A program made the translations under genes and the position numbers. Positions 1 through 7,989 of a DNA stretch of 64,000 nt are shown here, in pieces. The stretch is from Pseudomonas putida. Lineage in GTDB: Bacteria; Pseudomonadota; Gammaproteobacteria; Pseudomonadales; Pseudomonadaceae. The notes under the pieces were generated by a model. It was not told the origin of the DNA and made no database searches. It saw nothing but the letters and a program-made list of their open reading frames with translations. The stretch lies in contig NZ_MINI01000048.1 of the NCBI RefSeq assembly GCF_002906855.1, positions 930,001-994,000 on the forward strand. Reading direction: 5' to 3'. Each line of letters begins with the position of its first letter. The stretch's first letter is position 1.

Positions 1-721
1 GTTCGCCGGCATGGCCTGCCTGGCGGCCTACTGGCTGCGCGCCGGGCGCGACCCAGAGCCGCTGTTCTCGCCGAGCCTGTTCCGCGTGCGTACCTTCGCC
101 ATCGGCATCCTCGGCAACCTTTTCTCGCGGCTGGGCAGCGGTGCCCTGCCGTTTCTGGTGCCATTGTTGTTGCAGGTGGCGCTGGGCTATTCGCCGGCAC
201 AAGCAGGCATGAGCATGATTCCGCTGGCCGCCTCGGCGATGCTCGCCAAGTCCGTCGCCCGGTCCCTGATCGAGCGGCTGGGCTACCGTATCGTGCTGAC
301 CGGCAACACTTTGCTGCTGGGCATCCTGCTGGCCAGCCTGGGCCTGGTCGACGAGCAGACGCCGTATGCACTGCTGCTGGTGCAACTGGCCCTGCTAGGC
401 GCAGTCAACTCGATGCAGTTCACGGCGATGAACACGGTGACCCTGATCGACCTTGACGACGCCAGCGCCAGCAGCGGCAACAGTCTGCTGTCGGTGGTCG
501 CGCAGCTGTCGCTGAGCCTCGGCGTGGCCTGCGCCGGTGCCTTGCTCGGCGGTTTCACCGCGGCGGGCAGCGCCGAGGGCGTGGAGACCACCCTGGGCGC
601 GTTTCAGCTGACCTTTGTCACCATCGGCGTGATGGCCATGTTGGCGGCGGCGATCTTCCTGCAACTGTCGCCGATGGACGGAAGGCGTGCCCGTCGTCCG
701 GAACAGCACATGGAGTCGTAG
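1..721 (+). CDS. mdtD: MFS drug exporter, MdtD-like (3' part only)
   Basis: Inner-membrane proton-driven efflux protein of the major facilitator superfamily, cut by the left edge of the window; the reading frame is open from base 2 and ends with TAG at 719-721. The visible ~239 residues hold about six or seven hydrophobic segments and should be the C-terminal half. The LFSPSLFRVRTF stretch, the LGYSPAQAG loop and the ASSGNSLLS segment resemble the corresponding parts of E. coli MdtD as I remember it. The substrate cannot be inferred. dbpA follows about 65 bases downstream on the same strand. A general DHA2-family exporter is the alternative name. Confidence 0.8.
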   Translation, partial: FAGMACLAAYWLRAGRDPEPLFSPSLFRVRTFAIGILGNLFSRLGSGALPFLVPLLLQVALGYSPAQAGMSMIPLAASAMLAKSVARSLIERLGYRIVLTGNTLLLGILLASLGLVDEQTPYALLLVQLALLGAVNSMQFTAMNTVTLIDLDDASASSGNSLLSVVAQLSLSLGVACAGALLGGFTAAGSAEGVETTLGAFQLTFVTIGVMAMLAAAIFLQLSPMDGRRARRPEQHMES

Positions 722-785
722 GGCGAATGGCCATGAGGCTGGTAGACTGTGCGGCATTTTTCGCTTCGCATCGCAGGCCCGCCTC

Positions 786-2168
786 GTGACCACCGAATCC
801 ACCGCCTTTGCCACCTTGCCGCTGTCCACCGCCATGCTGGCCAACCTGGACGCTCTCGGCTATGCCTCGATGACGCCGATCCAGGCCCAGAGCCTACCCG
901 TCATCCTGCGCGGCCAGGACCTGATCGCCCAGGCCAAGACCGGCAGTGGCAAGACCGCCGCCTTTGGCATCGGCCTGCTCAACCCGATCAACCCGCGCTA
1001 CTTCGGCTGCCAGGCGCTGGTGCTGTGCCCGACCCGCGAGCTGGCCGATCAGGTGGCCAAGGAGCTGCGCCGCCTGGCCCGGGCCGAGGACAACATCAAG
1101 ATCCTAACCCTCTGCGGCGGCGTGTCGCTGGGCCCGCAGATCGCCTCGCTGGAGCACGGTGCTCACATCATCGTCGGCACTCCCGGGCGCATCCAACAGC
1201 ATCTGGACAAGGGCACCCTGGTGCTCGACGGCCTGAACACATTGGTGCTGGACGAAGCCGACCGCATGCTCGACATGGGTTTCTTCGATGCCATCGCCAG
1301 CATCATCGGCAAGACCCCGTCGCGTCGTCAGACCCTCCTGTTCTCGGCCACCTACCCGGTCGGCATCGAGCAACTGGCCGCCGATTTCATGCGCAAGCCG
1401 CAGCAGGTCAAGGTCGAAAGCCTGCACGCCGACAACCAGATCGAGCAGCGTTTCATCGAGATCGACCCGCAGCAACGCCTGGAAGCCGTCACCCGTGTAC
1501 TTGGCCACTATCGCCCGCAATCGTGCGTGGCATTCTGCTTCACCAAGCAGCAGTGCGAGGACGTGGTTGCCCACCTGACCGCCAAGGGTATCGTCGCCCA
1601 GGCCCTCCATGGCGACCTGGAGCAGCGTGACCGTGACCAGGTGCTGACCATGTTCGCCAACCGCAGCAGCTCGGTATTGGTGGCCACTGACGTGGCGGCC
1701 CGTGGCCTGGATATCGATGGCCTGGACATGGTCATCAACGTCGAGCTGGCGCGTGATGCCGAAATTCACGTACACCGCGTGGGCCGTACCGGCCGCGCCG
1801 GTGAGAAAGGTGTCGCGGTCAGCCTGGTGGCGCCAGCCGAAGGCCATCGTGCCCAGGCCATCGAAGACCTGCAGAAAAGCCCGCTGCGCTGGGACCAGCT
1901 GGACAGCCTGAAGAACAAAGGCGAGCCGCTGCTGCCTCTGATGAGCACGCTGTGCATCGCCGCTGGACGCAAGGACAAACTGCGCCCGGGCGACATCCTG
2001 GGTGCGCTGACCGGCGATGCCGGGATCCCGGGCAAGCAGGTGGGCAAGATCGCCATCTTCGACTTCCAGGCCTTTGTGGCTGTGGAGCGTGCATTGGCCA
2101 AGCAGGCCATGCAGCGCCTGAACAGCGGCAAGATCAAGGGGCGATCCCTGAAAGTCCGCATCGTCTGA
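786..2168 (+). CDS. dbpA: ATP-dependent RNA helicase DbpA
   Basis: DEAD-box helicase that acts on 23S rRNA during 50S subunit assembly. In order: Q motif (MTPIQAQ), Walker A AKTGSGKT, PTREL, DEAD within [16 protein letters not shown] in LFSATYP, and HRVGRTGRAG. The last ~75 residues (from about RKDKLRPGDILGAL) match the DbpA RNA-binding domain that recognises 23S hairpin 92, which separates it from RhlE-type helicases. Length 460 aa, usual for DbpA. The GTG at 786 is chosen because the family sequence starts at VTTESTAF; the frame is open further upstream to 687, but that part is unlike any helicase. The ribosome site is weak. A second DEAD-box helicase, rhlE, lies at 32052. Confidence 0.95.
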   Translation: MTTESTAFATLPLSTAMLANLDALGYASMTPIQAQSLPVILRGQDLIAQAKTGSGKTAAFGIGLLNPINPRYFGCQALVLCPTRELADQVAKELRRLARAEDNIKILTLCGGVSLGPQIASLEHGAHIIVGTPGRIQQHLDKGTLVLDGLNTLVLDEADRMLDMGFFDAIASIIGKTPSRRQTLLFSATYPVGIEQLAADFMRKPQQVKVESLHADNQIEQRFIEIDPQQRLEAVTRVLGHYRPQSCVAFCFTKQQCEDVVAHLTAKGIVAQALHGDLEQRDRDQVLTMFANRSSSVLVATDVAARGLDIDGLDMVINVELARDAEIHVHRVGRTGRAGEKGVAVSLVAPAEGHRAQAIEDLQKSPLRWDQLDSLKNKGEPLLPLMSTLCIAAGRKDKLRPGDILGALTGDAGIPGKQVGKIAIFDFQAFVAVERALAKQAMQRLNSGKIKGRSLKVRIV

Positions 2169-2191
2169 TCATTCTTTGGGGCCGCCGGGCG

Positions 2192-2268
2192 GCCCATTCG
2201 CGGGACAAGCTCGCTCCTACAGGGGATCGTATGCTCCTGTAGGAGCGGGCTTGTCCCGCGAATGGGCT
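2192..2268. repeat. Paired inverted REP element
   Basis: Two copies of one ~32-base sequence in opposite orientation (2192-2223 and 2237-2268) around a 13-base spacer. The core reads CGCGGGACAAGC and its complement GCTTGTCCCGCG, typical of the P. putida REP family. It lies between dbpA and the downstream flavoprotein and could form a long hairpin that ends or stabilises the dbpA transcript. Related pairs occur at 23065, 55326 and 57497. Confidence 0.9.
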
Positions 2269-2304
2269 GCACAGCAGCCCCGGCAATTGCAAAGAGGTAA
2301 CACC

Positions 2305-3486
2305 GTGCACTCCACCGACGTGATCATCCTCGGCGCCGGCGCCGCCGGCCTGATGTGCGCCCAGCTCAGCGCCCGCCGTGGCCGCCGGGTGCTGCTGCTC
2401 GACCACGCCAACAAGCCAGGGAAAAAGATCCTCATGTCCGGCGGCGGGCGCTGCAACTTCACCAACATGTACACCGAGCCGGCCAACTTCCTCTCGCAAA
2501 ACGCGCACTTCTGCAAGTCGGCCCTGGCCCGCTACACCCAGTGGGACTTCATCGAACTGGTGAGCAAGCACGGCGTTGCGTACCACGAGAAGAAGCTCGG
2601 CCAGCTGTTCTGCGACAACAAGGCCAGCGACATCCTCGACATGCTGCTGGCCGAATGTGACGACGCGGGTGCCGAAATCCGCATGCACACCAGCGTCGAA
2701 CACATCGAGAAGACCGAAGGTGGCTACCTGCTGCAGACCAGCGGCGGCCAGTTCGCCTGCCAGTCGCTGGTGATCGCCACCGGCGGTCTGTCGATTCCGA
2801 CCCTGGGCGCCACCGGCTTCGGTTATCAGGTTGCCCGCCAGTTCGGCCACACTCTGCTGCCGACCCGCGCCGGGCTGGTGCCGTTCACCATCACCGAGCC
2901 CCAACTCAAGGCACTGTGCACCGAACTGTCGGGTACCTCGCTGGACTGCACGGCCAGCTGCAACGGCACCAGTTTCCGTGAGAACCTGCTGTTCACCCAC
3001 CGCGGCCTGAGTGGCCCGGCGATCCTGCAGATTTCGTCGTTCTGGGAAGCCGGCGACACGGTGGAGATCAACCTGCTGCCCGACCGCGACGCGCTGAGCT
3101 GGCTGCAACAGATGCAAGCGGAGCGTGCTAACGCCGAACTGAAGACCGTGCTGGGCGAGGTGTTCACCCGCAAGCTGGCCAACCTGCTGGCCGAGCAGTG
3201 GTTCGAGTCCAAGCCGATGAAACAGTACACCCCGGCGGAATTGGCACATATCGCCGAAAAACTGGCGAACTGGCAGGTTGTGCCGGCCGGTACCGAAGGC
3301 TACCGCACCGCAGAAGTGACCCTCGGTGGCGTGGACACCCGCGAAGTGTCGTCCAAGACCATGGAGTCGCTGAAAAGCCCCGGCCTGTACTTCATCGGCG
3401 AAGTGCTCGACGTCACCGGCCATCTGGGCGGATTCAATTTCCAATGGGCCTGGGCATCCGCCAACGCCGCTGCGCAGTTCGTGTAG
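2305..3486 (+). CDS. HI0933/BaiN-family FAD-dependent oxidoreductase
   Basis: Flavoprotein of the HI0933/YhiN/BaiN family, 393 aa. The N-terminus has the dinucleotide-binding motif GAGAAGLMCAQLSARRG, followed by the family signature KILMSGGGRCNFTN near residues 38-51. A C-terminal FAD contact region is seen in YFIGEVLDVTGHLGG. The physiological substrate of these proteins is mostly unknown; the BaiN name comes from a bile-acid reductase, so no reaction is assigned. The GTG start at 2305 has a good ribosome site (GAGGTA, 2294-2299); upstream in-frame ATGs fall within the REP element. It is probably transcribed alone or together with yccS. Confidence 0.88.
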   Translation: MHSTDVIILGAGAAGLMCAQLSARRGRRVLLLDHANKPGKKILMSGGGRCNFTNMYTEPANFLSQNAHFCKSALARYTQWDFIELVSKHGVAYHEKKLGQLFCDNKASDILDMLLAECDDAGAEIRMHTSVEHIEKTEGGYLLQTSGGQFACQSLVIATGGLSIPTLGATGFGYQVARQFGHTLLPTRAGLVPFTITEPQLKALCTELSGTSLDCTASCNGTSFRENLLFTHRGLSGPAILQISSFWEAGDTVEINLLPDRDALSWLQQMQAERANAELKTVLGEVFTRKLANLLAEQWFESKPMKQYTPAELAHIAEKLANWQVVPAGTEGYRTAEVTLGGVDTREVSSKTMESLKSPGLYFIGEVLDVTGHLGGFNFQWAWASANAAAQFV

Positions 3487-3501
3487 AGTAGAATCCATTC
3501 A

Positions 3502-3534
3502 GCAGCACGGAACGCTTCTTGCTGGCCGTGCTGC
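3502..3534 (+). terminator. Intergenic hairpin after the BaiN-like gene
   Basis: Nine-base perfect stem GCAGCACGG / CCGTGCTGC (3502-3510 with 3526-3534) in the 83-base gap before yccS. No T tract follows, so it is either a weak terminator or an RNA-processing/stability hairpin between the two genes. Confidence 0.45.
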
Positions 3535-3569
3535 AATGCATTCATTCGATCACTGCCTAGCAGGCCATC

Positions 3570-5753
3570 ATGTCATCGAGTTCGTTCCGTCAGTCACTGC
3601 GTCGCCTGTGGGGCCAAGACAAGTTCAGCTACAGCATCCGGGTTACCATCGCCCTCACCGGCAGCCTGGCCCTGTGCTGGTACCAGAACGAGATGGCCCT
3701 GCTGATTCCGCTGTTCCTCGGCATCATCGCCAGTGCCCTGGCCGAGACCGATGACAGCTGGCAGGGCCGCCTCAGCGCCCTCGCCGTTACTCTCACCTGC
3801 TTTGCCATCGCCGCTCTGGCGGTCGAGCTGCTGTTTCCCTATCCGTGGATCTTCGTCATCGCCCTGGCCCTGGCAGCGTTCGGCCTGACCATGCTCGGCG
3901 CCCTGGGTGAGCGCTATGGGGCGATTGCTTCGGCGACCTTGATCACCTCGGTGTACACCATGATCGGCGTGGACCAGCGTGGCGGTCAGGTCACCGATTT
4001 CTGGCACGAACCGATGCTGCTGGTGGCAGGCGCAGCCTGGTACGGGTTGCTTTCGGTGCTGTGGCAGGCGCTGTTTTCCAACCAGCCGGTGCAACAGAGC
4101 CTGGCCAAACTGTTCTACGAACTCGGCAGCTACCTCAAGCTCAAGGCCAGCCTGTTCGAGCCGATCCGCAACCTCGATGTCGAGGCCCAGCGCCTGGAGC
4201 TGGCCCGGCAGAATGGCAAGGTGGTGGCGGCGCTCAACGCGGCCAAGGAAATCATCCTGCACCGGGTCGGCAACAGCCAGCCAAACTCCAAGGTCAGCCG
4301 CTACCTCAAGCTGTATTTCCTGGCCCAGGACATCCACGAACGGGTCAGCGCCTCACACTACCCCTATAACGCCCTCAACGAAGCGTTCTTCCACAGCGAT
4401 GTGATGTTCCGCTGCCAACGCCTGCTGCGCAAACAAGGCGCCTCCTGCCAGGAGCTGGCCCGTTCGATCCGCCTGCGCCAGCCATTCGTGCTGGCCAGCG
4501 GTTTCGCCGAAGCACTCGAAGACCTCAACGCCTCGCTTGAACACCTGCGCATCCAGAGCAACCCGGCCTGGCGCGGCCTGCTGCGCTCGCTGCGCGCCCT
4601 GGCCGCCAACCTGGCGACCCTCGACCGCCTGCTCAGCGCCGCCAGCAACCCCGACAGCCTGGCCGATGCCAGCGACAGCAGCCTGCTCGACCGCTCGCCG
4701 CGCACGCTGAAAGACGTGTGGACGCGCCTGCGCACCCAGTTGACGCCGACCTCGCTGCTGTTCCGCCATGCCCTGCGCCTTCCACTGGCGCTATCGATCG
4801 GTTACGGCATGGTGCACCTGATCCACCCGACCCAGGGCTACTGGATCATCCTCACCACGCTGTTCGTCTGCCAGCCCAACTACGGCGCCACCCGGCGCAA
4901 GCTGGTGCAGCGGATCTTCGGCACCGCGATCGGCCTGACCGTCGGCTGGGCGCTGTTCGACCTGTTCCCCAACCCGGTCATCCAGTCGCTGTTCGCCGTG
5001 GCTGCGGGCGTGGTATTCTTCGTCAACCGCACCACCCGCTACACCCTGGCCACGGCGGCCATCACGCTGATGGTGCTGTTCTGCTTCAACCAGATCGGCG
5101 ATGGCTACGGCCTGTTCCTGCCGCGCCTGTTCGATACCCTGGTCGGCAGCCTGATCGCCATTCTCGCGGTGTTCCTGTTCCTCCCCGACTGGCAAGGCCG
5201 GCGCTTGAACAAGGCACTGGCCAATACCCTGGCCTGTGCCAGCGTGTACTTGCGCCAGATCATGCAGCAATACGCCCACGGCAAGCGCGACGACCTCGCC
5301 TACCGCCTGGCCCGGCGCAACGCCCACAACGCCGATGCGGCGCTGTCGACCACACTGGCCAACATGCTCATGGAGCCGGGGCATTTCCGCAAGGAAGCCG
5401 ATGTCGGTTTCCGCTTCCTGGTTTTGTCGCACACCTTGCTCAGTTACCTGTCAGGGTTGGGCGCGCACCGCGACACAGCCCTGCCGGCAGAGGTGCAGGA
5501 GCAGTTGATCGATGGCGCCGGGCAGAGCCTGGCCAATAGCCTGGACGAGATTGCCAATGGCCTGGCTGCGCGGCTGCCAGTGGCAATTCACAGTGATGCC
5601 GAAGAGGCGCTGGCCAATGCCCTGGAGCAGATGCCGGAAGAGCTGGATGAGCACCAGCGGTTGGTGCAGACACAGTTGGCGCTGATCTGCCGGCAGCTGG
5701 GGCCATTGCGAACCTTGGCAGCTCACCTGATCAAAGAGGCTCCAGCGGCCTGA
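3570..5753 (+). CDS. yccS: YccS/YhfK-family inner-membrane protein
   Basis: Large inner-membrane protein of the fusaric acid resistance-like (FUSC) superfamily, YccS type, 727 aa. Two hydrophobic bundles are visible, one at roughly residues 20-190 and one at roughly 395-540, each followed by a long soluble region rich in helices. This duplicated layout is the YccS/YhfK arrangement. Related proteins export aromatic acids, but the role of YccS itself is not settled. The ATG at 3570 has only a poor ribosome site (AGCAGG). It faces the binding-protein gene at 5789 tail to tail, with a single REP-like half-site between them. Confidence 0.88.
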   Translation: MSSSSFRQSLRRLWGQDKFSYSIRVTIALTGSLALCWYQNEMALLIPLFLGIIASALAETDDSWQGRLSALAVTLTCFAIAALAVELLFPYPWIFVIALALAAFGLTMLGALGERYGAIASATLITSVYTMIGVDQRGGQVTDFWHEPMLLVAGAAWYGLLSVLWQALFSNQPVQQSLAKLFYELGSYLKLKASLFEPIRNLDVEAQRLELARQNGKVVAALNAAKEIILHRVGNSQPNSKVSRYLKLYFLAQDIHERVSASHYPYNALNEAFFHSDVMFRCQRLLRKQGASCQELARSIRLRQPFVLASGFAEALEDLNASLEHLRIQSNPAWRGLLRSLRALAANLATLDRLLSAASNPDSLADASDSSLLDRSPRTLKDVWTRLRTQLTPTSLLFRHALRLPLALSIGYGMVHLIHPTQGYWIILTTLFVCQPNYGATRRKLVQRIFGTAIGLTVGWALFDLFPNPVIQSLFAVAAGVVFFVNRTTRYTLATAAITLMVLFCFNQIGDGYGLFLPRLFDTLVGSLIAILAVFLFLPDWQGRRLNKALANTLACASVYLRQIMQQYAHGKRDDLAYRLARRNAHNADAALSTTLANMLMEPGHFRKEADVGFRFLVLSHTLLSYLSGLGAHRDTALPAEVQEQLIDGAGQSLANSLDEIANGLAARLPVAIHSDAEEALANALEQMPEELDEHQRLVQTQLALICRQLGPLRTLAAHLIKEAPAA

Positions 5754-5760
5754 GTTGGCC

Positions 5761-5785
5761 TGTGCTTGTCCCGCGAAAGGGCCAG
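5761..5785. repeat. Single REP half-element
   Basis: One unpaired copy of the REP core (GCTTGTCCCGCGAAAGG) in the 35-base gap between the convergent yccS and binding-protein genes. Flanking GGCC/GGGCC bases allow only a small stem. Confidence 0.65.
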
Positions 5786-5788
5786 AGA

Positions 5789-6526
5789 TCAAAAGCCATG
5801 CTGCCGCATCAGCCGTGCATAGCTGCCATCGGCCTTCATCGCGGCGATGGCTTGTTCGAAGCGCTCGACGATCTGCTGATGGTCGGGGTGCTTCAGGCTC
5901 ACCAGAATATGCAGGGTGTTCTCTGCCAGCAGCGGCTCCTCCAACGTCACGCTATCGCGCACATCCTGTGGCTCGCGCTGCAGGTTGTAGCGCGCCACGT
6001 ATTCATCTTCCACGGCCAGGTTCACTCTGCCGGCTGCCAGCATGCGCACGGCAGTCGAGAAGTTGCGCACCTGCACCTTGTGCAAGCGGGTATCGCCATC
6101 GAACGCCGGTGAATAGGCGTAGTCGCGCACCACCGCGATGCTGTAGGGATAAAGGTCGCCCTGATTTTTGTAGCGGAACGTGTCGCCCTTGCGCTTGAGC
6201 AGGCGAATGCGGTTACTCAGGTAGCCTTTTGAAAACTGCCCGATCTCTTTGCGCGCGTCGTTGTACCAGGCGCTGATCAGCACGTCGTAGCGCCCTTCGC
6301 CGATGCCCATCAACGCCCGCGCCCAAGGCACTTCCTCGTAGCCGCTGGCATAGCCGGCGCGGGCCAGCGCCGTGGTGACCAGGCTGGTGGCCAAGCCGCC
6401 ACCTGGCATGGTGCTGTCGGTGAACGGCGGCCAGTTGTCGGCCACCAGGCGCAGCCTGTCCTGGCCAAGTGCAGGAGCTGCCAGGAACACACCCAGCAAG
6501 CCTAACGCGCAAAGCAGTGGCCGCAT
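5789..6526 (-). CDS. Periplasmic solute-binding protein, SBP_bac_3 family (orphan)
   Basis: Extracellular solute-binding protein family 3 type, 245 aa, with a signal peptide (hydrophobic residues ~5-19, cleavage near APALG-QDR). The mature start RLRLVADNWPPFTD is typical of polar amino acid binding proteins and their orphan relatives. No permease or ATPase gene is adjacent, so it may serve a distant transporter or act as a sensor. Start chosen at 6526 because AAGGAC lies just upstream and the signal peptide begins there; the frame extends 17 codons further without support. A second orphan protein with a similar mature start ([14 protein letters not shown]) is at 31045. Confidence 0.85.
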   Translation of the reverse strand: MRPLLCALGLLGVFLAAPALGQDRLRLVADNWPPFTDSTMPGGGLATSLVTTALARAGYASGYEEVPWARALMGIGEGRYDVLISAWYNDARKEIGQFSKGYLSNRIRLLKRKGDTFRYKNQGDLYPYSIAVVRDYAYSPAFDGDTRLHKVQVRNFSTAVRMLAAGRVNLAVEDEYVARYNLQREPQDVRDSVTLEEPLLAENTLHILVSLKHPDHQQIVERFEQAIAAMKADGSYARLMRQHGF

Positions 6527-6692
6527 GCAGAAGTCCTTTTGCAGTGGGAGGCACACGCTGTGAAAGGTGATTGGCAAATGAGATTACACAAAGCCGTTGC
6601 CTAGGGCAGCGGCGGATAATGTCATTTAGCCTCTATTTTGGCCGTGCTGCGAAAATTTGCGATGATCAGCCATCATTTTCAGGAGTTATCAC

Positions 6693-7166
6693 ATGTCCAT
6701 CCACTGGCTTTGCAAGCATCACTCCGACCTCGACAAGCTTGAGCTGTACGCCATCCTGCAACTGCGTACCGCCGTGTTCGTGGTCGAGCAACGCTGTGCC
6801 TACCAGGAAGTCGATGGCCAGGACCTGACGGGCGACACCCTGCATCTCATGGGCTGGCAGGATGACAAGCTGGTGGCCTACCTGCGCCTGCTCGATCCGC
6901 AGTCACAGGGCGGCGAGGTGGTCATCGGGCGGGTGGTGACTTCACCCGAGGTGCGCGACCTGAAGCTGGGTCATCCGCTGCTGATGAAAGGGCTGGAAGC
7001 AGCCGGGCACTGCTGGCACGGGACGCCGGTCTATCTGTCGGCGCAGGCGCACCTGCAAGGGTTCTATGCCCGGCACGGCTTTGCAGTGGTGGGTGAGGAA
7101 TACCTTGAGGATGACATCCCGCATATCGGCATGCGCAAGGTCATGGATACCCCAGTACTTCCCTGA
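6693..7166 (+). CDS. elaA: GNAT-family N-acetyltransferase, ElaA type
   Basis: Cytoplasmic acetyl-CoA-dependent acetyltransferase of 157 aa. The ElaA hallmark is the N-terminal block LQLRTAVFVVEQRCAYQEVDGQD (quoted here as LQLRTAVFVVEQ then CAYQEVDGQD), followed by the acetyl-CoA binding region around IGRVVTSPEVRDLKLG. The acceptor substrate is unknown. A strong ribosome site (CAGGAG) precedes the ATG. The gene shares a divergent control region (6527-6692) with the binding protein, and its 3' end overlaps the 3' end of the opposing winged-helix gene by 26 bases. Confidence 0.88.
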   Translation: MSIHWLCKHHSDLDKLELYAILQLRTAVFVVEQRCAYQEVDGQDLTGDTLHLMGWQDDKLVAYLRLLDPQSQGGEVVIGRVVTSPEVRDLKLGHPLLMKGLEAAGHCWHGTPVYLSAQAHLQGFYARHGFAVVGEEYLEDDIPHIGMRKVMDTPVLP

Positions 7167-7437
7167 TCTGCCGCAGGTGCTGGATGATCCACTGCTTGTC
7201 GATCGCCCCCCAGTCATGGATGCGGTAATGCCCGGCATGGTTACGCGCACCTTCCTGCTGCTCGAACTCGCAGACGATGTCCAGGTCGGCGAGTGCGGCG
7301 ATGGTGTCCTGTGCCGTACGCCGAGGCATGCCGGTGGCCTCCATCAGCGCCGGCACGCTGGTGGCGGTCTGGCTGTCGATCAGCCAGGCCACGTACAGGC
7401 GGCGGTAGAAACTGCTCTTGGTCTTGCTCACATCCAT
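7141..7437 (-). CDS. Small winged-helix DNA-binding protein (HTH_43-like)
   Basis: Predicted 98-aa winged helix-turn-helix protein. The segment TSVPALMEATGMPRRTAQDTI looks like helix 2-turn-recognition helix, followed by a wing region, IVCEFEQQEGARNHAGHYRI (split: IVCEFEQQEG, ARNHAGHYRI). I recognise it as resembling the Pfam HTH_43 group; targets are unknown. It starts 12 bases after the YgjP-like protease gene and is probably cotranscribed with it. Its last 26 bases overlap the end of elaA on the other strand. Confidence 0.7.
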   Translation of the reverse strand: MDVSKTKSSFYRRLYVAWLIDSQTATSVPALMEATGMPRRTAQDTIAALADLDIVCEFEQQEGARNHAGHYRIHDWGAIDKQWIIQHLRQIREVLGYP

Positions 7438-7449
7438 GCTGCGTGATCC

Positions 7450-7950
7450 TTACAGGTTGCCTGGCAACTCCCGGTAGGTCAGGTAGACGCGCAGGTCGAA
7501 TTCCAGTTGGTGGTAAGCCGGCTCCATGTGCTGGCAGAGCTGGTAGAACGCCTTGTTGTGATCGCGCTCGCGCAAGTGCGCCAGCTCGTGTACCACGATC
7601 ATGCGCAGGAACTCGGGCGCCGCCTCCTTGAACAACGAGGCAATGCGGATTTCCTTCTTCGCCTTTAGCTTGCCGCCTTGCACCCGCGAAACCGCGGTAT
7701 TTAGCCCCAGGGCCCGGTGAGTCAGGTCCAGGCGGTTGTCGAACAGCACCTTGTCCAGGTTGGGTGCACTGCGCAGGTATTGCTGGCGCAGGTCCTGGGC
7801 AAAGCCGTACAGCGCCTTGTCGCTCTGCACGTCATGGCGCCCGGGGTAGCGGCGCTGCAGGTACTCGCCCAAGCGGTCGCTGACGATCATCTGCCGCACC
7901 TGCTCCTGCAGGTGCGGTGGGTAGGCTTGCAAATAGCGTAATACGGTCAT
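7450..7950 (-). CDS. YgjP-like zinc metallopeptidase domain protein
   Basis: Predicted zinc metalloprotease of the YgjP/DUF45 (WLM-SprT-like) type, 166 aa. The active-site motif HELAHLRERDH sits at residues 121-131: the HExxH supplies two zinc ligands and the glutamate, with a further His at 131. No signal peptide, so cytoplasmic. The start at 7950 leads directly into MTVLRYLQAYPP; an upstream in-frame start at 7989 adds 13 unconvincing residues and would overlap the GGDEF gene stop. The gene is followed at 12 bases by the winged-helix gene. Its natural substrate is unknown. Confidence 0.82.
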   Translation of the reverse strand: MTVLRYLQAYPPHLQEQVRQMIVSDRLGEYLQRRYPGRHDVQSDKALYGFAQDLRQQYLRSAPNLDKVLFDNRLDLTHRALGLNTAVSRVQGGKLKAKKEIRIASLFKEAAPEFLRMIVVHELAHLRERDHNKAFYQLCQHMEPAYHQLEFDLRVYLTYRELPGNL

Positions 7951-7989
7951 GGCATGGCATTCGGCGTAACGAATGCCGATTCTAGCCAA

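Noticed and set aside
687-785. Extension of dbpA back to an ATG at 687
   Set aside because: It overlaps the end of the MFS gene and the added residues are not helicase-like; the GTG at 786 gives the family start.
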